Assembly (NCBI RefSeq): GCF_041146795.1
Contig: NC_135174.1
Location: 288,175-352,174 of the forward strand
Reading direction: 5' to 3'
From: Maylandia zebra
Taxonomy: Eukaryota > Chordata > Actinopteri > Cichliformes > Cichlidae
DNA length: 64,000 nucleotides
A model generated the notes under the pieces. It ran no database searches and was not told the DNA's origin. It was given only the letters and a program-made list of their open reading frames with translations. This document shows positions 47,520-56,155 of the stretch, one piece after another. Each line of letters begins with the position of its first letter. Position 1 is the stretch's first letter. Made by a program: the position numbers and the translations under genes.

Positions 47520-50500
47520 TCAAGGGCTGGCTCCAGACAGCCCAAACACAGAAAAACAAAACCAAACAGGAAACAACCCAGGGCGGGCGGCGGGGGCCCA
47601 GGACGGAGGGCCCGGAACAGAAAACAAAAGAAGAGCACAGCAAACACCGGAGCCCAAGAAAATAACCCAAACACAGAGCAGTTCAGGGGGCCGACCGTGC
47701 GGAAGGCAACGGCGGAGACGTGGAAACAGTTCAGGAGGCCGACCGTGCGGAAGGCAACGGCGGCGACGTGGAAACAGTTCAGGAGGCCGGCCGTGCGCAA
47801 GGCAACGGCGGCGACGTGGAAACAGTTCAGGAGGCCGGCCGTGCGCAAGGCAACGGCGGCGACGTGGAAACAGTTCAGGAGGCCGGCCGTGCGCAAGGCA
47901 ACGGCGGCGGTGACGATGACAGCGCTGGTCCGGGGGCCGACCGTGCGGAAGGCGACGGCGGCCACCCAGGAGAAGAGGGTCCGGGGGCCGGCCGTGCGGA
48001 AGGCGACGGCGGCCACTCAGGCGAAGGCGGTCCGGGGGCCGGCCGTGCGGAAGGTGACGGCGGCCACTCAGGCGATGACGGTGCAGTTCAGGGGGCCGGC
48101 CGCGCGGAAGGCAGCGGCGGCGGCTCTCCAGTGTCAGGCGTACTGGCCGAGGCCCGGTGGGCACAGGACCAGTCGAGACGGGACCAGTCAAGGCGGGACC
48201 AGGCGAAGCACAGGCTGAGGCTGCAGCAGACGAAGGCTCTGAGGAGGCTGCAGCAGACGAAGGCTCTGAGGAGGCTGCAGCAGACGAAGGCTCTGGGGCC
48301 GGGCCAGACGAGGACGAAGACTCGGAGGCAGGGCCAGATGAGGACGAAGACTCGGAGGCAGGGTCAGACGAGGACGAAGACTCGGAGGCAGGTCCAGACG
48401 GAGCTGCAGAGGCCAAAGCCGGACCAGGCGGAGCTGCAGAAGCCAAAGCTGGACCAGAAGCACAGGCTGAGACTGGACCAGGCGTAGCAGAAGCACAGGC
48501 AGAGGCTGGCCCAGGCGATGACGAAGACTTGGATGCGGCTGGCCCAGGCGATGACGAAGACTCGGATGCGGCTGGCCCAGGCGATGACGAAGACTCGGAT
48601 GCGGCTGGACCAGGCGACGACGAGGCGGTCGCGGATGCAGCTGGACCAGGCGACGACGAGGCGGTCGCGGATGCAGCTGGACCAGGCGACGACGAGGCGG
48701 TTGCAGATGGCGGCTGGACAGGCTCCTCGGGCCCTCCAGCCGATGCGGCGTGAGGCTGAACGGGCCCCTCGGACCCTCCAGCGGAGACAGGAGGCTGAAC
48801 GGGCCCCTCGGACCCTCCAGCGGAGACAGGAGGCTGAACGGGCCCCTCGGACCCTCCAGCGGAGACAGGAGGCTGAACGGGCCCCTCGGACCCTCCAGCG
48901 GAGGCCAAAACAACGCCAACAGGCATGAAGTCCTTCGGCCGACATGAGGACAACTGGCGCTGCACTGAGCACTGACTCTGCCCAGGCAATGCGAACATGG
49001 TGCAGTTCTTAGGGGGCTGCTTAAACTTCAGGGGTCCAGAATCAGCTGGTGACTGAGACCTAGCCTCTGGGGAAGCCCTGGAGTGGCAAACTGTGCCAAC
49101 GGCGGCTAAACCATGGAAAGTACCCTGAGTAGAAATCCAGTTACCTCTCTGCATGGAGTGAATGAGCAAAACTGGCGACACAGGAGACTGAGCGGAAAGT
49201 GGCTGCTGGGCAGCTAACTGAGTTACTGGAGACACGGGTGAGAACGGGAGCTGAGCTGCTGGAGACACGGGTGAGAGTGGGAGCTGAGCTACTGACGGTG
49301 GTGAAGTAGATAACTGCACGGGAGACTGAACTGAGGGCGTCTGCACTGGCACAGGGGACTGAACTGATGTCTGTTGTAACGGTGGTGGTGAGAGTGGAGT
49401 AGGTGGTGACGGTTGTGGTGCTGGTGGTTGAGTGGGTGACTGTGCTAAAGGAGGCTGCACTGGGGACACTGGAGACTGCACTGGGGAAAGCAGGGCTGCA
49501 GGTGACTGCACTGGGGACGCTGGAGACTGCACTGGGGACACTGGAGACTGCACTGGGGACACTGGAGACTGCACTGGGGACACTGGAGACTGCAGTGATG
49601 GTTGTAAAGTTGGAAACCGAGCTGACGATAAGGCCGATGATTCCTCTACCAACTGAGCTATTGACTGGGCTAAGGATTGAAATAAGGTTTGTAGTAAGTC
49701 AGGCTGTGGATGTGACTGTGCTATGGGAAGCGAGGCTGAATGTGGTGGAGGTGGCGACTGAGCTTCGGGCCGGGGGGCTAACAGAGATTCATGGCGAGTC
49801 ACTCCTGGCAACTCTGTAGGCCTTAAGCTGTCCATGTTAGGAGTAGCAGTCTCTAAAACAGTCACAGCACAGGAAGATCCAGGTTTAGCAGAGTCAGTAA
49901 CACCGAGCACAAAGGGATCCGTTGCGGACACAGGAGCATTCACACAAACGGTTTCTAAATATATAGGTTGGAGAGCAGCATAGTCCAGGAGTGAAGAAAC
50001 ATCATTCACAGTCTTATACTCAGCAGGTACAGGGACCTCAGAACTGTTAACTTCACGGTGTTGTTCATGAGTATGCAGCTCGACAATAGTCTTTTGCTTC
50101 TCTAAGGTGAGATTATCAGTCTGTGTGTTAATTGCTGCTGACCTGGGAGGAGCACAGGAAAAATAGTCACACTGAAACATGGGCGTGAGGGTAGGCAATG
50201 CAGGTTCAGGATTAACCGACCCAGAATTACCAGACACGGAGTTAATGGCCTCTGGGATGACGCGCATGGAGCTTACAGTGCCAGGATTCTTTAATTCAGC
50301 ATGAACAGCAGTCTCTGGGGGGGTAATAAACTCAGTCTCGTGCTTAAAAGGTGCGGAGGTGAACTTAGAAACATTATGAGCCCTGGAAACACAGTCATAT
50401 TCAAACTCGCTATTCATTTCTGATGTGTTACGGACCTGAAAAACAGCGGACTCAGGAGCAGAATATTGTCCGAGTTGGTCCGACTTGGAAGTGGTATGGA

Positions 50501-50885
50501 AGAAACAGTTAGTGTCACTCACCACCGGAGTTTGCTCAGAAACGTTAGGGCGGCGGCGGCGTGAGCGCCGTTTTCGCCGAGAGGGGGGAGGAGATGAGCC
50601 GGGCCGCGAATCCTCCAGCGGACCGGACTGAACGTCCTCCGACCCCTCACACTGGAGAGGCAGCTCCGGGCGGACGCCTACGGTGGAAACAAGGAAGTCC
50701 CGGATGTGGGGGTGCAGCGTGCCGAACAGCCACGGGAGTCCGGACACCATCCGCTGTAGACGGGCGGCTACGACCTCCCGGTGTTCGTCTCCTGGCAGCG
50801 CCTCCCACTCCTGACAGTGGTACTCCACCGTATAGATCAAATCCTCCCGGAGCTCAGCGGAGGGGTTGTGAGTTGCTGGGTCCAT
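47520..50885 (-). CDS. 1121-residue repeat-rich protein of the nested element
   Basis: The ATG at 50885 lies 17 bases inside the 5' LTR. Residues 1-75 look globular (AELREDLIYTVEYHCQEWEA, LQRMVSGLPWLFGTLHPHI) and may be a gag-like head, though I recognise no family. A basic patch follows (SRRKRRSRRRRPN), then about 300 residues of ordinary composition. After that come tandem arrays: QSPVSPV (21 bp), SAGGSEGPVQPPV (39 bp, 4 copies), SESSSSPGPAA (33 bp), and an arginine-rich array with RRRCLAHGRPPELFP (48 bp, 16 residues). The C-terminus is hydrophobic (VIFLGSGVCCALLLF) and ends at the polypurine tract. There is no zinc knuckle and no enzyme motif. Function unknown. Confidence 0.7.
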   Translation of the reverse strand: MDPATHNPSAELREDLIYTVEYHCQEWEALPGDEHREVVAARLQRMVSGLPWLFGTLHPHIRDFLVSTVGVRPELPLQCEGSEDVQSGPLEDSRPGSSPPPSRRKRRSRRRRPNVSEQTPVVSDTNCFFHTTSKSDQLGQYSAPESAVFQVRNTSEMNSEFEYDCVSRAHNVSKFTSAPFKHETEFITPPETAVHAELKNPGTVSSMRVIPEAINSVSGNSGSVNPEPALPTLTPMFQCDYFSCAPPRSAAINTQTDNLTLEKQKTIVELHTHEQHREVNSSEVPVPAEYKTVNDVSSLLDYAALQPIYLETVCVNAPVSATDPFVLGVTDSAKPGSSCAVTVLETATPNMDSLRPTELPGVTRHESLLAPRPEAQSPPPPHSASLPIAQSHPQPDLLQTLFQSLAQSIAQLVEESSALSSARFPTLQPSLQSPVSPVQSPVSPVQSPVSPVQSPASPVQSPAALLSPVQSPVSPVQPPLAQSPTQPPAPQPSPPTPLSPPPLQQTSVQSPVPVQTPSVQSPVQLSTSPPSVAQLPLSPVSPAAQLPFSPVSPVTQLAAQQPLSAQSPVSPVLLIHSMQRGNWISTQGTFHGLAAVGTVCHSRASPEARSQSPADSGPLKFKQPPKNCTMFALPGQSQCSVQRQLSSCRPKDFMPVGVVLASAGGSEGPVQPPVSAGGSEGPVQPPVSAGGSEGPVQPPVSAGGSEGPVQPHAASAGGPEEPVQPPSATASSSPGPAASATASSSPGPAASATASSSPGPAASESSSSPGPAASESSSSPGPAASKSSSSPGPASACASATPGPVSACASGPALASAAPPGPALASAAPSGPASESSSSSDPASESSSSSGPASESSSSSGPAPEPSSAAASSEPSSAAASSEPSSAAASACASPGPALTGPVSTGPVPTGPRPVRLTLESRRRCLPRGRPPELHRHRLSGRRHLPHGRPPDRLRLSGRRRLPHGRPPDPLLLGGRRRLPHGRPPDQRCHRHRRRCLAHGRPPELFPRRRRCLAHGRPPELFPRRRRCLAHGRPPELFPRRRRCLPHGRPPELFPRLRRCLPHGRPPELLCVWVIFLGSGVCCALLLFSVPGPPSWAPAARPGLFPVWFCFSVFGLSGASP
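47690..47925 (-). repeat. 48-bp tandem repeat
   Basis: Units of 48 bp contain GGCCGTGCGCAAGGCAACGG. About four near-perfect copies are followed by degenerate ones to 48110. The length is a multiple of three, so several frames on both strands stay open. Confidence 0.85.
48520..48920 (-). repeat. 33-bp and 39-bp tandem repeats
   Basis: 48520-48715 holds 33-bp units with CCAGGCGATGACGAAGACTC. 48765-48905 holds four 39-bp units with GAACGGGCCCCTCGGACCCT. Both keep the coding frame of the minus-strand protein. Confidence 0.85.
49455..49600 (-). repeat. 21-bp tandem repeat
   Basis: Units of ACTGGGGACACTGGAGACTGC encode QSPVSPV heptads on the minus strand, about six copies with small variants. Confidence 0.85.
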
Positions 50886-50902
50886 TACTGTTGACGTCGT
50901 AC

Positions 50903-51465
50903 TGTCAGGGCTCGGCTGTGTGGCATGCAGGTGGAGGACCCAAACGCAAAACTCACAGACACGGGGATGAACTCAAAATCACAGCTTTAATGCTGGAATG
51001 GCAGAACATAGGAAATACAAAACTAAACTGGGAAAAGTAAACTAACACTCGGAGAGAGAGACACAGGGAAATCCACGCAGCATGAGGGACGACGTCACAC
51101 TGAACAGAGGGAGACGCAGACAGAAATACACAGAGGGTTAACGAGGGAAGTGGGAACACACGGGGAACACAGGTGACACTGATAATCATAACGAGACAGG
51201 GCGGGGTGAACTGAACACTGACGGGAGAGGTGAAACAGGAAGTACAGGAGGAGAGAGAGCACGAGTAGAACACCAACGTAACAGGCAGGGGAGACATGGA
51301 ATAAACACGAAAGGGGACGAGGGCTCATAAATACATAGAGGGCACACAGGGGGAAGAGAGAGCACGGGGAGAACTTAGACATAATGGGCAGGGGAAGCAT
51401 GGAATAAAATACAAACATACAAGGAAACTAAGAACACTGGGCCAACATGGCCCAGGACCATGACA
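50903..51465 (-). repeat. 5' LTR of the nested element
   Basis: 563 bp, the partner of 46946-47508. It is followed at 51466 by the duplicated TTTTC and the rest of the Gypsy LTR. Confidence 0.9.
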
Positions 51466-51517
51466 TTTTCAGAGTTGCTGCGACGTGAAAGGAGCCAATC
51501 AGGCTCCTTTCACGTCC

Positions 51518-54500
51518 TCAAATCAGCTGACGTGGGTCATGTGACAGGCAGTAGTTGATATGGGTTACAGGTTCCCCCCTCGATCTCATGTACGTCCCTG
51601 TACATGGTGGTTGGGTCCGGATGACAGGTTGTTCAGTGGCAGTAAGCAGATGGTCCTCTTCATCCTCCAGTGCATGAGTAAAGGCAGTGGTTAAGCCATG
51701 GACGAGTGCCTGAATACTCTTCAAGATGGGCTGACCAAGCGTAGAGTATTGTAACCGGTCCGGAGGTTTCCTGGTCCGAGTTGATGTTCTCAGAGGTTCT
51801 AGTTCAGAGCTGGAGGTGTCAGAGTTAGATGGTAGATCAGCAGCAGAGGACATACTGGACTCAGTCGGCAATTCAACATTGGTAGGTTCAGCAGAGGACA
51901 GACTGTCCTCTGATTCCACAGTATCAGGAGCTTCCTCCTTGACGGGGGTTTCTGAGTCAGGGGTGTCGCTCTCTGCTGGCTCAAGAGAAGGCAAAGGGAG
52001 CGTAGCAGGTTCACAGACTGGTGTATCAGATGGTAAAGGTTCAGTGGCTGGAACGGCGGATGCCGGTTCTGGCAGATTGTGGACAGTGGTGAATTGCAGA
52101 GGCTCTGAGACAGGATCATACCATTGATGCGGTATCATTTCATCCTCATCGTCTGACTGAGGTTGTGCACAGTCCTCATCAGAAAGGTTGAATGACTGCT
52201 TCCCGGTTGGTTTTACAGTTGTTCGGTTGGTTCTAGTGGAATGCGGCAAAAATCCACATGGTAATAGGAGATCTCTGTGTAGAGTACGAATCGGTTTGGA
52301 TTTGTTCTCTGGTCGGACAGTGTACACTGGAAGATTTTCTGCTCTTTTTACCACCACATAGATGTCTGGTTCCCATTTGTCTGCAATTTTGTGTTTGCCT
52401 CGGAGTTTCACGTTACGTACCAGCACCCTGTCACCAACGTCCAGTTCAGAGGGGGTGATATGTTGGTCGAAACGGCTCTTGTTTCTTTCCATGAGCTTCT
52501 CCGCATTGCCAATGGCAATTTTGTAGCTCTTTTCTAGATTTGACTTCAGGTTCTGGACATATTGCGAATGAGTGGGTTGATTGCCGTCCACAGGAAGTCC
52601 AAAGACCAGGTCAATCGGGAGGCGAGGTTGTCGACCAAACATGAGCTCATAGGGTGAGTAGCCAGTAACATCACTCCGGGTGCAGTTGTATGCGTGGACC
52701 AAGGGCTTAACAAAATCTTTCCAGTGAGTTTTCTCTTCTGTGGTGAGTGTTCCAAGCATATTCAGGAGTGTTCTGTTAAAGCGCTCGACTGGATTTCCTC
52801 GTGGATGGTATGGTGTAGTTCTTATTTTGTGAATTCCAGCCATTTTGCAGAGTTCTTTTATTGTGCGTGACTCAAAGTCTGGTCCTTGGTCACTATGGAG
52901 CTTTTCTGGGATACCATAATGAACCAGAAAATTGTCCCAGAGACATTTGGCGACAGTCTTTGCTTTTTGGTTTGGCGTGGGGGCAGCGACAGCGTACTTG
53001 GTAAAGTGATCTGTTATTACCAGGATGTCTTTGGTTCTGCTCCTGTCGGGTTCCAGTGATAAAAAGTCCATGCAAACCAGTTCCAGAGGTCGATAACTTC
53101 GAATGTTCACCAGGGGTGCCGCTCTTTCAGGTAAGGCTTTTCGTTTGGTGCATCTCTCACATGTCTTCACTTTATTCCACACATCATTGGCCATTTTCGG
53201 CCAGTAGAATCTTCGACGTACGAGGTCAAGAGTACGTTCGATGCCCAAATGACCCATCTTGTCATGCAGTTCTGACAGTACTTCAGCCCGAGATTTCTGA
53301 GGTAACACTAACTGGTGATAGAGCTGGTCCCCAACTTGCCTCCTCCTCACGAGAATGGCGTTTTGGAGCTCCAAACGATGTTGGTCTCGGAGTAGAAGGG
53401 GCAGTTCTGGGAGTTCATCCCGCAAGACGGGAGGTGGGCTTTCCCCAGTCTCTAGCAGCAATATGACATGCCTCAGGGTCTGGTCTTCCCTCTGTCTCTC
53501 AGCGATTTCAGCATTTGTCAGCTGAGGAACAACAGGAGGTGCAAACTGAGTGTCGTTGATGAAGCTGTCAGGCAAACTGTCGGCATGGGCAGTTAGTGAC
53601 TGGATGAGTGCGGTGGTGGACATCTTTTCAGCCATACTATAAACGAGCTGCCGGTCACAAAGGGCCTTGACTGTGCGTTGATCGATGGAAATTGAGGAAG
53701 ACTGATCCAGATGATGTTGGGCAAATCGGAGAATTCTCTCCCTCTCCTTTTGGGACATCTGGTCATTGGAGAGTTCTCCATGTGGCCTGCGAGAGAGAGC
53801 ATCAGCATCTGGATTTTGCCTACCAGATCTGTACATGATTTTGAATGAAAATGTGGAAAGAGCAGAGAGCCAACGGTAACTGGTGGCATCTAATTTAGCA
53901 GAGGTAAGTAGATAGGTGAGTGGGTTGCTGTCAGTAATGACAGTGAAGTTGGTGCCGTAGAGGTAGTCATGAAACTTCTCCGTCACAGCCCACTTGAGAG
54001 CCAGAAACTCCAGTTTGTGAGCTGGATATTTTGACTCACTCCTCGACAGACCACGACTTGCATAGGCAATCACCTGGTTTTGTCCTTGTTGCTCCTGGTA
54101 CAGAATAGCTCCTAGCCCGGTAGAACTAGCATCTGTATGGAGAAGGTAAGGCTTCTGGGGATCGGCGAAAGCAAGTACTGGTGCCGTCGTGAGTTTTTTG
54201 ATAATGGTGTCAAAGGCTTGTTGACATGCAGGAGTCCAGCGACTGGCAAGTGGTTCCTTAGGATCCAAATATTGCTCTCGCTTGAAGGTGGCTCTGAGTT
54301 TCCGCTGTGATGGAGGATATCCAGCAGTAAGGTCATGCAAAGGTTTAACGATGTTGGAGTAGCCTTGGATGAACCTACGGTAATATCCTGCGAAACCCAG
54401 GAAAGAGCGAAGTTCTTTAAGATTCTTTGGAACTGGCCAGGACTTAAGTGTCTCGATTTTATCTGGATCTGTCTGCACACCATCCTTTGACACAACATGC

Positions 54501-56155
54501 CCCAGGTATTTAACGGATTTCTGGAAAAACATGCACTTTTCAACTGAGAGCTTGAGTCCAAATTCCTTCAAACGGTGAAGGACTTTCAGTAGTCTCCTCT
54601 CATGCTCTTCAAGTGTTGGTGCAAAAATAATCAAGTCGTCAATGAAGACCAAGACGTCTTTCAAGTTCATTTCTCCCATGCACTTTTCCATTAGTCGCTG
54701 GAAGGTACTGGGTGCGTTCGTGACTCCTTGGGGCATTCTGTTGAACTCATAGAATCCAAGTGGACATACAAATGCTCTTTTGCTCTTGTCTTCCTCCTCC
54801 ATTTCAATCTGATAATAACCAGATTTAAGGTCAAGGACTGAAAACCATTCTGATCCAGAGAGAGCTGTAAAAGTATCCTCCAACTTTGGCAATGCATATG
54901 CATCTTTGATGGTCTGCAGATTTAGTTTCCGGTAATCAATGCAGAGCCGCACACTCCCATTCTTCTTTCGCACCACGACAATGGGTGATGCAAGAGGTGA
55001 CTCTGACTCTCTGATGACCCCAGAGTCAACCAGCTCCTTCAGGTGTTGGCGCACAGCATCCAAATCTTGAGGATGGATTGGTCTTGGGCGCTGTTTGAAG
55101 GGAGTAGGGTCAGAGAGCTTTATCTGATGTTTCACTTTGTCGGTTTTCCCAAAGTCAAGGTCGTGTTTTGCAAAGACATCATGGAGGGCGTTTAACTTCT
55201 CAGTAATACGACTCTTCCATTCCGGTGTTAAGGGGGAGTTACCAAAGTTGAAGTTGAACCCAGAGGTCACAGGGTTAGGAGGCATACTGTCATGACTCCT
55301 TTCCTGACACTGAATAGACTGAATGGCACTGATCTCCGCAATGATGGCTTTGGCTGGGAGGGTTACGTCATGATCAGACTGGTTGCAGATTACCACAGGT
55401 AAGTGGTATGGCTGGTGAGAAGGGAAATCCATGACACAAGACGGGACCATTAAGCCACCTGGCAGAGGCGACGAAGTTGGATGTTCCACCAACACAGCCT
55501 TCTCGGCCTGGAGGCAGCGTCCGCAAATTAACCCCTCCAAGGCAACAGTTTTTCCAGCTGGGATGGTCTGTGGTCCGTCAGTGTGCAGCTTGATGATTCC
55601 ATGATGGTTACTGTTGGCCAGTCTGTATCGTTGCTCAAGGATTTTCAGCACCGTTCTGTATCCATGTGGGGCTGGAATGGAGGGTTGTTGGTCTGAGAAT
55701 GCTCTCTCATATGCCAAGTCCAGAGTGTTTGTACCAATCAGTATTAACGGCTGTTGAGCTGATTGGACATCAGGAACTACCAGGGCAAGTGTGTCAACAG
55801 CTGTGGTGGAACCCAAGAAGTCGGGAGGGAAAGTGACATTCAGCTCCACATAACCAAGGTATGGAACAGCTTGGCCATTTGCTCCTTCTATTTCCAGTAG
55901 ATTTTTCAGAGGTTGTATCTCATGGTCAGAAAGATAATCATGGTGGAAGGAGTGAGAGATGGTGGTTACCTGAGACCCAGTGTCTAACAGGCAGTTGAAT
56001 ACAGTTCCTCCAATCGTGACCTGTGCTGTGCTTCTGGTTCCAATGAGTCCTTTAGGCAATGTGATGGAACGTCCATCCTGCTTGTAACTGGGACATGGGT
56101 CGATTGCAGCCTCCGTCTGTCCCTCCACAGAGACTGCCTCTAGTTTGACGATTTG
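51518..56155 (-). CDS. Gypsy pol polyprotein
   Basis: Domains in order: aspartic protease (LLDTGSQVTTI, with Asp about 50 residues in), reverse transcriptase (RLCIDYRKLN, VLDLKSGYYQIEM, FIDDLIIF), RNase H (LLHTDASSTGLGAIL, VITDSNPLTYLL), and integrase with its HHCC zinc region (GHLGIERTLDLVRRRFYW, CERC) and DDE core (VCMDFLSLE, LHSDQGPDF, NPVERFNRTL). A C-terminal SH3-like part and an acidic Ser/Thr/Pro tail follow. The frame opens after a stop at 56158-56156 and overlaps the end of gag by about 16 bases in the -1 register. It has no ATG before the protease (position 56128 is GTG), so it should be made as a gag fusion by frameshifting. The frame reads through the polypurine tract and ends 52 bases inside the 3' LTR. 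It is uninterrupted. Confidence 0.88.
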   Translation of the reverse strand, partial: QIVKLEAVSVEGQTEAAIDPCPSYKQDGRSITLPKGLIGTRSTAQVTIGGTVFNCLLDTGSQVTTISHSFHHDYLSDHEIQPLKNLLEIEGANGQAVPYLGYVELNVTFPPDFLGSTTAVDTLALVVPDVQSAQQPLILIGTNTLDLAYERAFSDQQPSIPAPHGYRTVLKILEQRYRLANSNHHGIIKLHTDGPQTIPAGKTVALEGLICGRCLQAEKAVLVEHPTSSPLPGGLMVPSCVMDFPSHQPYHLPVVICNQSDHDVTLPAKAIIAEISAIQSIQCQERSHDSMPPNPVTSGFNFNFGNSPLTPEWKSRITEKLNALHDVFAKHDLDFGKTDKVKHQIKLSDPTPFKQRPRPIHPQDLDAVRQHLKELVDSGVIRESESPLASPIVVVRKKNGSVRLCIDYRKLNLQTIKDAYALPKLEDTFTALSGSEWFSVLDLKSGYYQIEMEEEDKSKRAFVCPLGFYEFNRMPQGVTNAPSTFQRLMEKCMGEMNLKDVLVFIDDLIIFAPTLEEHERRLLKVLHRLKEFGLKLSVEKCMFFQKSVKYLGHVVSKDGVQTDPDKIETLKSWPVPKNLKELRSFLGFAGYYRRFIQGYSNIVKPLHDLTAGYPPSQRKLRATFKREQYLDPKEPLASRWTPACQQAFDTIIKKLTTAPVLAFADPQKPYLLHTDASSTGLGAILYQEQQGQNQVIAYASRGLSRSESKYPAHKLEFLALKWAVTEKFHDYLYGTNFTVITDSNPLTYLLTSAKLDATSYRWLSALSTFSFKIMYRSGRQNPDADALSRRPHGELSNDQMSQKERERILRFAQHHLDQSSSISIDQRTVKALCDRQLVYSMAEKMSTTALIQSLTAHADSLPDSFINDTQFAPPVVPQLTNAEIAERQREDQTLRHVILLLETGESPPPVLRDELPELPLLLRDQHRLELQNAILVRRRQVGDQLYHQLVLPQKSRAEVLSELHDKMGHLGIERTLDLVRRRFYWPKMANDVWNKVKTCERCTKRKALPERAAPLVNIRSYRPLELVCMDFLSLEPDRSRTKDILVITDHFTKYAVAAPTPNQKAKTVAKCLWDNFLVHYGIPEKLHSDQGPDFESRTIKELCKMAGIHKIRTTPYHPRGNPVERFNRTLLNMLGTLTTEEKTHWKDFVKPLVHAYNCTRSDVTGYSPYELMFGRQPRLPIDLVFGLPVDGNQPTHSQYVQNLKSNLEKSYKIAIGNAEKLMERNKSRFDQHITPSELDVGDRVLVRNVKLRGKHKIADKWEPDIYVVVKRAENLPVYTVRPENKSKPIRTLHRDLLLPCGFLPHSTRTNRTTVKPTGKQSFNLSDEDCAQPQSDDEDEMIPHQWYDPVSEPLQFTTVHNLPEPASAVPATEPLPSDTPVCEPATLPLPSLEPAESDTPDSETPVKEEAPDTVESEDSLSSAEPTNVELPTESSMSSAADLPSNSDTSSSELEPLRTSTRTRKPPDRLQYSTLGQPILKSIQALVHGLTTAFTHALEDEEDHLLTATEQPVIRTQPPCTGTYMRSRGEPVTHINYCLSHDPRQLI

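Larger units (their letters stand above)
46946..51465 (-). mobile_element. non-autonomous LTR element nested in the Gypsy 3' LTR
   Basis: The two LTRs, 46946-47508 and 50903-51465, are each 563 bp. Their ends are TGTCAGGG and CCATGACA, and long stretches encode identical peptides on both copies. TTTTC is duplicated at 46941-46945 and 51466-51470. A polypurine tract (GAGGGGGGGGTAC on the minus strand, about 47509-47521) borders the 3' LTR, so the element reads minus. The 3394-bp interior carries only one large frame (50885-47520). There is no protease, reverse transcriptase or integrase. No standard primer site abuts the 5' LTR; TGGACCCAGCAAC, 15 bases in, overlaps the start codon. It must use proteins from another element. 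Confidence 0.88.

Noticed and set aside
47490-48753. Large plus-strand open frames of 198-255 codons
   Set aside because: They lie inside in-frame tandem repeats opposite the long minus-strand frame, whose strand agrees with LTR, polypurine tract and start codon positions. They are best explained as shadows of the repeats.
49440-49600. CRISPR-like regular repeats
   Set aside because: The 21-bp units are directly abutting with no unique spacers and are in-frame codon repeats in a vertebrate retroelement.
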